From the NCBI GenBank assembly GCA_947247005.1, contig OX365950.1, positions 51,560,761 through 51,624,760 of the forward strand: DNA of 64,000 nt. The letters are read 5' to 3'. The notes under the pieces were generated by a model. The model was not told where the DNA came from and made no database searches. It saw nothing but the letters and a program-made list of their open reading frames with translations. Made by a program: the position numbers and the translations under genes. The DNA comes from Spisula solida. Its lineage: Eukaryota > Mollusca > Bivalvia > Venerida > Mactridae. This document shows positions 31,675 to 43,900 of this stretch, piece by piece; positions within the stretch are counted from its first letter, which is position 1, and each line of letters begins with the position of its first letter.

Positions 31675-31797
31675 TTAAACCGACAGGTATCCACTTCCGG
31701 TTATTTCATTTCCGGGAAATTTCGAAAATAAAGAAAGTGGATTGTTTACAATGGTTTTCGACTAATTGAGAAGTAGGAACAATAAAATAAAACATGG
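31675..31797 (+). promoter_or_regulatory. Possible ETS-type promoter upstream of M6 (speculative)
   Basis: CACTTCCGGTTATTTC and TTTCCGGGAAATTTCG resemble ETS sites of housekeeping promoters. An ATGG followed by GTTAGT at 31794-31799 could supply a one-codon-plus-one-base exon in the phase needed by exon 34789. No independent support. Confidence 0.2.
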
Positions 31798-32123
31798 GTT
31801 AGTATTATCTGTTATGTTTCTTACGAATCAGACCAACTTACCCGATAAATTATATTTAATTAATGAGTTGACACACCTGTAATTAACCTGTGATTGTTCA
31901 AAAAGTGAATCATCAATAAATTATGTATGTAATTTGATATTCGAAATGCTTAGCTAACATTATTGGCATAGAATTAATTCAAGTCCAATAGTTTATCTTT
32001 ATAAACTTTATAAGTAAATTAATGGAGCGGCTATAAAATTTATAAATCACCTGATACAGGTGTGATATATGTAATTCGAAGTAAACGTCTGTTTTAGGGG
32101 ATCCGACTAACTCACTGGTAAAG

Positions 32124-33283
32124 GGTCAACTCGGCCGGTATGTAAACTTGGCCGGTATTCTTCGGCCAGACAAACTGGGCGGGTTTAAAAATTAAAATGG
32201 TCGGACTCGGCCGGAGTCTTGTCATACTCCTTATCACAGAACTTCTTTGGTTTAGGAGACTGTGTCTCACTATCTCTCTTGCGTTTTTGTGAACTCACAC
32301 TCACAGATGGCACACTGGTACTCGTAGAAGGGTTTTTGTTTGCTGATTGTATAACAAACCGATCCATGTTGTGATCAGATTTAACTAGACACTCAAGAAT
32401 AAATATTCAAGCCTAATAATACATTCTCTAAAAAAATCCGGACACTTAATCTCAATGCAATAAATAATTCAGTAAAAAGTTATCACTTGCACAGTTTCCA
32501 AAGTTCATTGATAATAATCACTTGACCTAATTAACACCCAATTACAGATACCTACCTTAATTATCGATGTCATTCTTCTACTCAATCTTTCAAAGAACAT
32601 CGTCTAAAGAAATCGGCATACTATAAAGGAGTTGTCACGAGTCGTGGAATAAATCAACAGTCTTTCATGTTTACGTATTTTTCACACATGTATACAGCCA
32701 TGTTACTAATGACTCATTACGATGGTTACCAGTTTCTCAATCGTCTGAACGGCGAAAGCGTGGTACCAATATTGAGGCGATAATATATGAGTAGCTCGAA
32801 TGATAAACTTTGACTGGAACCCCATGTTTGTCGGTATTTTGGCTAAATTCTTTGTTAAATATCGGGACCAGTCTACATTAAACCTTGTTAATTTCTGCGT
32901 CTGCTTGACACGCGTAGGCGTGGCTTGCTTCTACCTTTACCGTTGAAATTATCGATAATGGGCAGGATTAAACTAGTTTGAACCGGTAACGACTGGATAA
33001 TCATTACACGGACAGTTGTTTATTGCAAATGCATAGTAGAGTAAACAAAACAATTGATTTTGAAAAATATACAATTACTGGGCTGATATTTTGGGATTCT
33101 TGGTAGCCCGATGTAATTTTCTAGTTGCCCGCGGGCTCCGGGCAGTTGATTTATCGGACACTGCATTCAGTTCCGGCTGAGTTTGAGCTTGCTGAATAGG
33201 AATTCCGGCCGAGTTTTACCGGCTGAGTTAGTTATCCGCCGAAGAATACACAGCCGACTTTGTATTCCAGCCGAGTTGACCAT
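32124..33283. repeat. Inverted repeat pair with CCGGCCGAGTTGACC arms
   Basis: 32124-32168, when complemented, matches 33238-33283 (GCCGAAGAATAC ... GCCGAGTTGACC) at about three quarters identity. Further CCGGCTGAGTT and CCGGCCGAGTT words cluster at 33170-33235. It could be termini of a decayed transposon of about 1.2 kb. Confidence 0.4.
32185..32367 (-). CDS. Short ORF, basic NLS-like N-terminus, possibly transposon-derived
   Basis: 60 residues starting MDRFVIQSANKNP, then a Ser-rich stretch and SSQKRKRDSETQ / PKPKKF, two basic clusters like a bipartite nuclear signal. MDxFV plus KRKR starts are common in hAT/BED-type transposase-derived proteins. It lies inside the inverted repeat pair at 32124-33283. 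No downstream exon was recognised; likely a fragment. Confidence 0.3.
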   Translation of the reverse strand: MDRFVIQSANKNPSTSTSVPSVSVSSQKRKRDSETQSPKPKKFCDKEYDKTPAESDHFNF

Positions 33284-33388
33284 GATTCAACTCACCCCTC
33301 TACCAACTCACTCCCTCACTAACTTGCCCTGGATTTTGATAACTCCTGATTGTCCAACTTCGGCCATTCGATCGTTTGGAAACTTGTA

Positions 33389-34055
33389 TCATAGGCGACA
33401 TAAAGGTGTTACTTTGGCGGCGGCTGCGGCGTCACAAATTGCTTGTCCGGAGCATAACTTTGTCACCTTAAGTTCAAATGACTCAAGAATTGGTATGCAT
33501 GTTTCTTGCAATAAGCCGGAGTGCAGTGTGAAGAACCATAACTCTACCTGTCATAGTTTTTGAATTATTTCCCTTTGATTGATTTTATTAGAGCATTTCT
33601 TGTTCGGAGGATAACTTTGTCACCATGAGGTTTAATGACTTGATACTTGGTATGCATGTTTCTTACCAAAAGTCCAAGTGCAGTACACAAGAACCGTAAC
33701 TCTACCTTGTGCCATTTTTCAATTTTTTCCCTTTGATTGATTTTATAAGCATTTCTTGTCCGTGGCATAACTTTGTCACCATAACTATTAATGACTCAAA
33801 AATAGGAATGCATGTTTCTTTGCTGTGACATGAAGTGCAGTGTGCAAGAATCATAACTCTAGCTTGTGTAGTGTTTGAATGATTCCCTTCAGATTGATTT
33901 TATCAGGACATTTTTTTGTCCAGAGCATCGCTTTGTCGTTTTTAGTTCAGATGACCAGAAACTCTTGTGAGTTGATATGTAGCCCAATACTGTATAGTTT
34001 TCCATGACAAATGTGCATTTCGTCAGGCGACACATGCGACTGGCGGAGCTTTTAT
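33389..34055 (+). mobile_element. 157-bp-repeat element, 'TGTCGCCTGA' family copy 1 (four units)
   Basis: 5' end truncated (AGGCGACATAAAGGTGTTAC), GGCGGCGGC tract, four tandem units of about 157 bp (GGAGCATAACTTTGTCACC...), the last three of variant types. 3' subterminal TCAGGCGACACATGCGACT and GGAGCTTTTATT end. Confidence 0.8.
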
Positions 34056-34147
34056 TAATGCAAGTTATTTAATAAACCACCGTTTATGTAACACATGAAT
34101 GATGAAAAATTAATGTGTTATTTTGATGACAATTAATCTAATTTTCC

Positions 34148-34564
34148 GATGTTTTTATCTTTGATGAGGGGGTTTTTTGCTTTGCTCATGTCTGTCTGTC
34201 AGTATGTCGGTCGGTCGTATAAAATGGTTTCCGTTCAATTACTCAAAAATGCTTTGACCTATGATCTTCAAACTTTACCTGGAGGTTGGTCAGCAACAGT
34301 AGATGACCCCTATTGATTTTAAGGTCAGTAGGTCAAAGGTACAGGCCTTTACAATTTCTGACTATTTAAACGGTTTCCGGTCAATAACTCAGAAACGCTT
34401 TGACCTAGGATCTTTAAACTTTACATGGAGGTTGGTCAGCAACAGTAGATTCATGAACTCTATTGATTTTGAGGTTAGTTTGTTAAAGGTCAAGGCAACC
34501 TTCACCATTTCTGACTATTGGGCTGCCATAGGGGCATATGTGGTTTAATTAACATCTCTTGTTT
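34148..34564 (+). mobile_element. 'GCCCCC' family repeat, copy with an internal duplication
   Basis: GAGGGGGTTTTTTGCTTTGC start (5' word decayed). Two tandem copies of the TCAATAACTCAGAAACGC-TTTGACC module follow, then GGGCTGCCATAGGGGCATA and TTAATTAACATCTCTTGTTT end. Confidence 0.65.
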
Positions 34565-34788
34565 CATATTGAACTAATTCAACTATTAACCATTTTAAGA
34601 AATTTTCTTTCAACAAATCCATAATATTTAATGTAAATATTTTTAGGGTGGTGAGTTGGTGTATTATTTTTTAGAGGGGTGGGGGTGAGTTGGTCATTGT
34701 GTAAAGCAAATTATCCAAATCCAGGGTGAGATAGTATGCCCGTGAGAAATTATATTAAGCATATAATTGTGTTTTATTTATGTTTCAG

Positions 34789-34945
34789 CGTTCACAGAAA
34801 GAATTGGCAACATCCCGTTTGCCTCTCTGATCGCAACCATCATTGTGTTTGTTGGAGTCGGCGTATTCTGTGGTACCTTGTACCGTGCCTTAACTATTAT
34901 TCTCAAATCTGTGATGCAAGAATTGTTCCAGTTTAATGTAAGCTG
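34789..34945 (+). CDS. M6-like exon (TM1)
   Basis: Acceptor TATGTTTCAG, donor GTAAGT. RIGNIPFASLIATI is the family's most conserved N-terminal block; ends VSW, with Trp completed by the next exon. Confidence 0.9.
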
Positions 34946-37900
34946 GTAAGTGTTGCCTTGTTTATATAATATATTACTTCCATTTGTTGTCAATTATGAA
35001 TCTTTTTCTGATGAATTACATCAAACTGAGCTACCTGTTACAGCACCTGGCAAAACTTGACAAGTAAGAACTTGACAGCTTGTAGAATCATGTACTATAA
35101 AAATACATTAAAGATTTACATGTCTGAGTACCATATATGGTCCTATGCCATTAGATCCTTGGAAAAATCTGCCGAGTAAAGCCAATAAAGCAAGACTTAA
35201 GGGTTTGGTTGGTGATTAATGAGCCTAAATATTTTATTTACAGTAATAAATAATAAGGCATTTCAGAATGCACCAGATTGCACCATGTTTTCCTCTATTA
35301 TCAGGATGGCATACTTGCCTCCTACCCCCTCCTAGCATATAAATATAAATCAAGCTACACATCTGTAATTTCAGGAAGTCCTATAGCTTCTGAATCTGAA
35401 GGGTCATTTTGATACTTTTGACCGAATTTTACCATTGTATACGTAAAATACCCATGATTACCCAGAGAAAATGTCCCTTCAAAACAAAGTCTTGAGAGTC
35501 AAAATGTAGCCTTTTGGAAATTTCAAGGGTCAAAACCCCTACTCCCAAGTCAAATGGATCCCCTAAATTTGAAATTTAAAGATCTAGACTAATGGCGTAC
35601 TTCATTATAATCCTTCAATTATTCTCTTTCAGGTTAGAAGTGTTGCAGATAGTGTTTATTGTGATTGCTGTTGTCATGGCATTCTTTGCAATCCTTCTAT
35701 TGGTGTTTGGTTTCCTAGCAACCGGAGCAACTAGGAAGAATGTCTACTCTGGTGCAAGTTGCATCATGGGAGGTCGTATTTCTGCAGCATTTGTAAGTTC
35801 AGTTTTTTCAGTCAGCATCTCTGACATATTTGGAGTACAACTTTAACCATTGCAGTTATGTTAACCCTGAATCATACTATTTCATCTGGAGTACACCTTT
35901 AACCATTGCAGTTATGTTAACCCTGAATCATACTATTTCATCTGGAGTACACCTTTAACCATGGCAGTTATGTTAACCCTGAATCATACTATTTCATCTG
36001 GAGTACACCTTTAACCATGGCAGTTATGTTAACCCTGAATCATACTATTTCATCTGGAGTACACCTTTAACCATTGCAGTTATGTTAACCCTGAATCATA
36101 CTATTTCATCTGGAGTACACCTTTAACCATGGCAGTTATGTTAACCCTGAATCATACTATTTCATCTGGAGTACACCTTTAACCATGGCAGTTATGTTAA
36201 CCCTGAATCATACTATTTCATCTGGAGTACACCTTTAACCATGGCAGTTATGTTAACCCTGAATCATACTATTTCATCTGGAGTACACCTTTAACCATGG
36301 CAGTTATGTTAACCCTGAATCATACTATTTCATCTGGAGTACACCTTTAACCATGGCAGTTATGTTAACCCTGAATCATACTATTTCATCTGGAGTACAC
36401 CTTTAACCATGGCAGTTATGTTAACCCTGAATCATACTATTTCATCTGGGGTTCTCATTGATTTAAACATTAATATTTATTAGTCCCGTACATGTTTTCA
36501 ACCAGAGGGGACAATAGATTTGCCGTTCGTCAGTCCGTCCGTCAAAAATCTGGATCCTGACATAACTGTTTCCAAGCTAGGTTTTTATAAAACTTGGTAT
36601 GTAGATAGGGGATTATGCATGTCTCAATATATTTTTATTCATACAAAAATTGTGGTTGCCATGGCAACAAAAGCATTGAAAATAATCTATAATGGTCATG
36701 GCTTAAAACCAGTAGGGGACTTCTGTATTGCTTGCAATTCTTATTGACTTGTTAATTAATATAAAACTAAGTCGAATACAACTTACCAAATTGTGCTTAA
36801 ATGTTCGGAAGAGAAAACTGCATGTTTATTTATAATTTAAAGGCTAATTTAATCTATTTTTGATAAAAGCCATTATCACTCAAATAACACCATTCTGACT
36901 AAAAATATAAATGCTCATAGTGATCCGAAGACACTATATTACGATTTAAGGTGCTTGGGGAAATCCAATAGTGGCTTTATGTGGTTTGGTACCCCAGCTC
37001 ATTAATTCTGCTCCTGGGTGAAAGCTTGGGTAATAAATAACTATCAAATAACAAAAACAACATTTAACATGTCAAGTCTGAGTACCAGTCTTAAAATGTT
37101 TGTTTATAAGGCACACGGTTGAATTTGTTCTTTATCTGATGTGAACAAAACAGTTAAGTTAAAAAAAGTTTTCGAGAGCCGCTTTCAGCAATTCAGCCAT
37201 CTATTGACATGTTAACTTCCCTTGATCATTGGGCTACCAACATGCATTCATGTTTCCTTTGGGAGACTATTTCTCTGCTGGTATGTGTGCAGCCAACATC
37301 GAAATACGACACCAAGGAATATTAAACACGAAAAATTAAAAAAGATTGAACATGTACAGACACTGTCCTCACAGTCACAAGTACCAATTCACACCTTTTA
37401 AATAGAGCATTGTAGGTTAATCTTGCTCAGAGAAATTGAGCAGTGGCGCAGAAGGGGATCAAAGACTTCTTAATCCCAAAGCATGTCCTGCCTCTTGGCC
37501 ACCGCTTCCTAATGAACAAATGAGATGGATACTATTTATTTTATTTGATATTTTAATTTTGCTTCTTATCAGGGAAGGTAACTCTTCCTGACATATTGAT
37601 CATATTGATTGTGGAATACAGAGTTATCTAAAATTAATTAAATAGCACAATAATGCAGGTGTTATTGTCATACTTGTAACATTGCATGTAACTGCTTGAG
37701 TTCTAATTTGTGTGTTTTCTGAGTTTTTTTTATCAATTAAGTACATGTAACTCTTGTGGTCTCAATCTCATTTAAACCAAACCCTTATTACGCTTCACTA
37801 CTTTACGCTGATACAGGATCTGACAGCACTCTGTGTAGGGTCATGTCAGTGTGAACTTTACGTCATCCAATCAAATTGCTACTTTCACAAATCTGAAAGT

Positions 37901-40900
37901 GCAATGAAACACTGCTGAGGCTACATGACATCATTGTGCGCTAGAGAGGTCATTTGAACATGACCTCTTACGGAGTGTAGTCAAATCTCTAACAGCGTAA
38001 AAACATGGAGCAAATGTTAGGGTCTGATTTTAATGAGATTGTTGTGGTCTAAAACTAATGTTGATCATTATGTAACAGTATACACTTTAAGTGTTAAATT
38101 TACCGATTATGAAAATCAAATTTTTATATTTTAAGATGAAAACACTGATTCACGTTTATTTAAATGGGGTTGTTATGTATAATGCATATTGTCATGTACA
38201 AATGTCATATGTAAAAAATGGATTTTTATTAATTTTCAAAAATGAAAAATATCCAATATTTCATTCAAAGTCAACATTTTGGTAAATGAAGCACATTGCC
38301 TTAAAAATGATTTACTTTCAATATTAAACCAAATAAAACTGCAATTTTTTACTTAAAATTGTTTCCATGCAATCTAGCCCTCTATTCTGTAAATTTACAG
38401 ATTGAACTTTCTTGACCTGAATTTATTTGACAGCTGAATTTATTTGACAGCTATTCTTGTAGTTAAATGTTACATGCATGTTGTTGATAATGAGGTTTCT
38501 GGTATATAATGATCTGATTGGTTGAAAAGTTGGTCAATATTGCTATATGATGTACGGGTACTCTGACATTTTTAAGTGAGTTACATTAGGTACATTATGT
38601 ATTTATGTCCTTATTCCTTTATGAGCTATTATATCTGGCCATGATCTCCCGAAGCATCTCAAGTAGAAATCTCAACTCAAATAGAGATTTTGCTAAAATC
38701 AGAGTCGAAATTAGACATCAATCTGAAACTTCAGCTCTTGAAATTGTACTGTAATAAAGTCAGAATAACTTTTCTGTTTAGTGATGCTTATTTTGAGACT
38801 TACATGGAAATTAACATAAAGGCACATGCCAATATTTGAGATGAGATCTTGCTCAGATTGCGATGCTTCAGGAGATCGGGGCCTGATCACACCATGCAAT
38901 GTTAATTGTTCAGTGTTGTACTATTTTTTCAAGGTTTTCTTGAGGACATCCCATTACATGTATATTGTTGTTTTGGTATAACCTTATCAGATCCTAGTTA
39001 TTGGGCGATTTATATACGGAGGTCGGTCACCTTACCAGTTTTCCTGGACTCAACTCTGACCACAGGGCAATCTAACCATTCCACAAGGATCAGCAACTTT
39101 TCCATATGTGGATTTAGGATTCAAAACTACTTGTCTGAATCAGCAACAGTGAATGGTTTTCCTTTATACTCTATATATCCATATGCAGCATATGTCTGTC
39201 TCTGAGTATTGGACAATTAGGTGACAAGTTGTTATTCTCTATTTATTCATATGCAGCATATGTCTGTCTCTGAGTACTATGGACAACTAAGTGACAAGTT
39301 GGTATTCAGACTGCATTGTAACAGTCAATTTTCATGGATTGGCATGGCCTTTCGCTACTGACGAATAGCAGGCGTAAATAGTTTCACAAAATTGATATTT
39401 CAACTAGTACATAGACGAAATCTCAATCAAATAAAAAGTACTGGACTTGATCCATAATGATGTGCATCACATTATTTGTTATTTGTTTTGTATGATGCAG
39501 GGGTGCTGGGGTCCATTTCCTATTGAAACATTTCTGGTTTATTATATTATTTATCTTTGATGGCTGGTATTTAAAATTTCAACTTGTACACCCCGTCGCT
39601 AGTCTGGCTACCCGACTAGATAATATTTTGTCAATCAATAATCATAACTTTATTTTCAATTTTAGTTATATTTTATTTTGGGCTTGATTATCTATGTAGT
39701 GGGGTGACAATCAGCTCAAAAGTGGCTTATTTAAGGAGTAGGTGACAACTCAAGTAGAACAAGCAATGTTATATACCAAAATGTTCGCCTATGTCTGTAC
39801 TATATGGAACTGCCGGCATAAATTGTCAATGCGTGGTGCGGACACGGAAATCCAAGATGGCGTCCAAGATGGCCGCCATAATTTACACATACACTTAAAA
39901 TTCTATGTTCTCATGCAATTTTTTTATTTATGTATGTAGTCACAAATATTTGCTTGGATATTATTCATTTGATAATGTACATCAAATGGAGATACAAGAC
40001 TGACCACTGTGAGGTCAAGGTCGTGGTCATTTCAAGGTCAAATTACGAAAAAAAGCTGAAAAAATTATGTTTTCTCACTTGTTTTCTTGTTTTAGCAGAT
40101 GTTTTATATTTAAGTTGGTATTAAAAGTGATAAAAGTGTTGGTAAGCACATATTCTCTTATTATTAGTTCAATTTTCAGTTCAAAATATTGAAACTTTGT
40201 CAAAACTGACATTATTATGCATGTACATGTTGGCCGAGATGGCATTCTTAGATTGCTAATTCCCTATTTAAAATTTTAGTATTCAATTTTTGACAGTATT
40301 ATTTCTAATGGTATGATTAAATGTTTGTCTAAACATTATTAACTTCGTATTGTACTCCAAATGGACTTGAAAAATGACCACTCAAGGTCAAGGTCAATGT
40401 CATTTCAAGGTCAAACTACCAAAAATACCTGAAAATTTGATATTCTGTCGTAAATTGTTATTATAAACGAATGCTGAACATTGTATTTTGTTTTAGATGT
40501 GATAGCAGGTATTCTAAGTGTAAATTATTTCATTAGAAGTGATATAGTTTTACTGCAAGTAGAAAATCTATTTAAATTTTTGTGATGGAACATAAGCGAT
40601 TCTACGTAATGTACAATATTGCAGTCGTGAATGGTTTTTCCTTGATTGTTGAATCTCTATATTTGACAGTATTATTGTTAATGGTTCTATGACAACATTG
40701 TTACATATTAGACAGTTATTATATATAATAATGCACCTATCAATATTTTGCCCCAGGGTGGGGGAGTGGCGGGCATACAGTGGACTTTAGACAGAAAACA
40801 ATTCCCAACGAACGGGATTTTGACAGGCCCTTTGATTCCCGATCCCAGAAAATAGACTTAGGCTGGATTTTAGATTCTGGGATTGGGGAATTTAGACACA

Positions 40901-43900
40901 GCAAAAAGCAGACTTGCATTGCTGCAACCATTTAAAGATGGCAGGCCATTTAATATACCAAGCATCTCCTACTGTGGGAATTGCAACAAAACATTTGGAC
41001 ATGGTGAGTCACCTCTTGGGCCTAAGATGGCTGAACTATGTGATGGTTAGGTATCCCTTATGGCCGGATATGGCTGAATTTGTATTGGTTTACTACATAG
41101 GGTCTGGTATGGCTGAATTCAGTGGTTGCCTTTGTACCCCTAACATTTTAGATGACCATAATTGGTGGTGGTCATTACTCGAATAGGGCCAAGGATTGCT
41201 GCACTCGGTGTGGGGGGAGTACTCCGTATGGTATGGTATTGCTTTAATAAGTTAGGCGGGTACACAATAGGGCTTGGGATGGCTGAAATCTGTAAGGGTG
41301 GGAACTCAATAGGGTCTGGTATGGCTCAATCTGTGATGGTTAGCACACAATGGGGCTTGCAATGACTGAAATCTGTGATGGTGGGTACCCAATAGGGCTT
41401 GGGATGGCTGAAATCTGTGAGGGTGGGAACTCAATAGGGCCTGGGATGGCTCAATCTGTGATGGTGAGCACACAATAGGGTTTGGGATGGCTGAAATCTG
41501 TGATGGTGGGTACGCAATAGGGCTTGGGATGACTGGAATCTGTGATGTGGGTACATAATAGGGCTTGGGATGGCTGAAATCTGTGATTGTGGGTACCCAA
41601 TAGAGCTTGGGATTGCTGAAATCTGTGAGGGTGGGTACTCAATAGGGCCTGAGATAGCTTAATATATGATGGCAGGTACCCAATAGGGCATGGGATGGGT
41701 GAAACCTGTGAGGATGGATTTTCAATGGGCTTTGGATGGCTTAAATATGTGATGATGGGTACTCAATAGGGCTTGGGATGGCTGAGATCTGTGATGGTGG
41801 GTACCCATTAGAGCTTGGGATGGCTGAAATCTGTAAGGGTGGGTACTCAATAGGGCATGGGATGGCTTAATCTGTGATGGTGGGTACAAAATAGGGCTTA
41901 GGTTGGGTGAAATATGTGATGGTGGGTACACAATAGGGCATGGGATGGCTGCAATCTGTGAGGATGGGTACTCAATGGGCTTGGGAGGGCTGAAATATCT
42001 GATGGTGGGTACACATAGGGCTTGGGATGGCCGAAATATGTGATGATGGGTACCCAATAGAGCTTGGGATGGCTGAAATCTGTGAGGGTGGGTACTCAAT
42101 AGGGCATTGGATGGCTGAAATCTGTGAGGGAGAGTACCCAATAGGGCCTTGGATGACTGCTCAGAGGTGGTAGGTACTCAAACGGGACTTTGATTGCTGA
42201 AATATGTAATGGTGCATACTCAATAGGGCCTGTGATAGCTGGAATTCATGAGGGTGGGTACTCAATGGGGCCTTGGATGACTACTCAGAGGTGGGGGATA
42301 CCCAATAGGCCTGGGATGACTGTACTCAGACGTAGTTGGTACCAAATGGGGCCTGGGATCGGCTGTTCTCTGTTGTGATGGGTATCCAATAGGGCCTGGG
42401 ATGGCTGTGCTCAGAGGTTGTGGGTACCAAATGAGGCATGGGTTGGCTGTTTTCTGTGATATAGGGTATTCAATAGGGCCTGTGGTGGCTGTACTCAAGG
42501 TGGTGGGTACCAAATGGAACCTGTGATGGCTGTTGTCTGTGGTTGTGGGTTTCCAATAGGGCCTAGGACGGCTGTATTGAGTGGTGGCGAGTACTCCATA
42601 AGACCTGGTATGACTGTAATTGGTGGTGATGGGTTCCCAAATGGGCCTGGGATGGTTGCACTTTTGGAGGTGAGAACATAAATTGGCCTGGGATGGCTGT
42701 TCTATAGGCAGTGTTAAATACCAAAAAGGGCATTGAATGGCTGTTCTCAGTAGATGCGAGTATCCTCAGGCATAGTATGACTATACACAGTGGTTGTGAG
42801 TAGGGCATAGGGCCTATGGTGGCTGTAATTGGTGGTGGTAATTACCACATGGGATCTAGTATGGCTGTATGGCCATAAGTAGTGGTGGTGAAATATCCAG
42901 TAGGGCCTAGGATGGCTGTATTGCACCTGGTATGGCTGTACTTGTTGGTCCAAGTACCCCTTAGAACATAGTATGGTAAGTACCACATAGGGTCAGGTGT
43001 GACTGTACTTAATGCTTATTGGTGGTGTTGATTGGGCCTTGGATGTCTGTACCCTTTGGTTGTGACTTGGGTGTAGCCCATAGGACCTGGTATGGCTGTA
43101 ATTAATTGGTTAAGAGCACCCCTATTGGGCATGGAAAGTTGAAATTATTTTGGATGAGTACCCCTTTGGGCCTTATACTACTGTGATTTGTACTAATGAG
43201 TAACCCATAGGGCCTTTACAGCTGTGGTCAGTGATTGTGAGTACCATATTGAGACTGATATGGTGGTTATTAACCAATATGGCCTTGGTTGGCTCTACTC
43301 TGTGGTTGTAAGTACCCCATTGGGCCTCAGGTATAGCTAGTGGCATTGAGAACTCGATAGGAATGGTTGTTATGGGCAGTTGTAAGAACATGACATGTAC
43401 TCCATTGGTTACAGAATGTACTTGTTGGTGGTTAGAACCCATTCCGGCCTGGTATGTGATGGTGATGATTTTGTTTGACTGTACTTTGTATATACCAGTA
43501 GTACCCTTAGGACTTAGTATGACTTTAACACGCAGTAGTGAGTACCCATTCTGGCACGGTATGGTTGTACTTGACAGTGTTATGTACCCCATATGGTCTG
43601 GGATGCCACATATAGGAGTTCAGTATATATTATTTTTAATGAAAGAACTCTGATCACATCAATTATCTACAACAAAATATAATGTTCACCAAATTTCATA
43701 ATAAGAAAAAATGCAATGAAAGATCAAATTTTCAGGTATTTTTGGTAGTTTGACCTTGAAATGACATTGACCTTGACCTTGATTGGTCATTTTTCAAGTC
43801 CATTTGGAGTACAATACAAAGTTAATAATGTTTAGACAAACATTTAATCATACCATTAGAAATAATACTGTCAATAGTTGAATACTAAAATTTTAAATAG

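Noticed and set aside
33183..33563. 126-residue plus-strand ORF across the inverted repeat and the 157-bp element
   Set aside because: It spans the junction of two repeat types, and similar frames occur in every copy of the 157-bp family.
35832..36447. Regular spaced repeats that might look like a CRISPR array
   Set aside because: Units are head-to-tail with no unique spacers, and the genome is eukaryotic.
41451..43592. Long minus-strand ORFs with 14-residue repeats (HRFQPSQALLGTHP-like)
   Set aside because: By-product of the 42-bp minisatellite; stops are absent because the period is a multiple of three. No coding signature outside the repeat.
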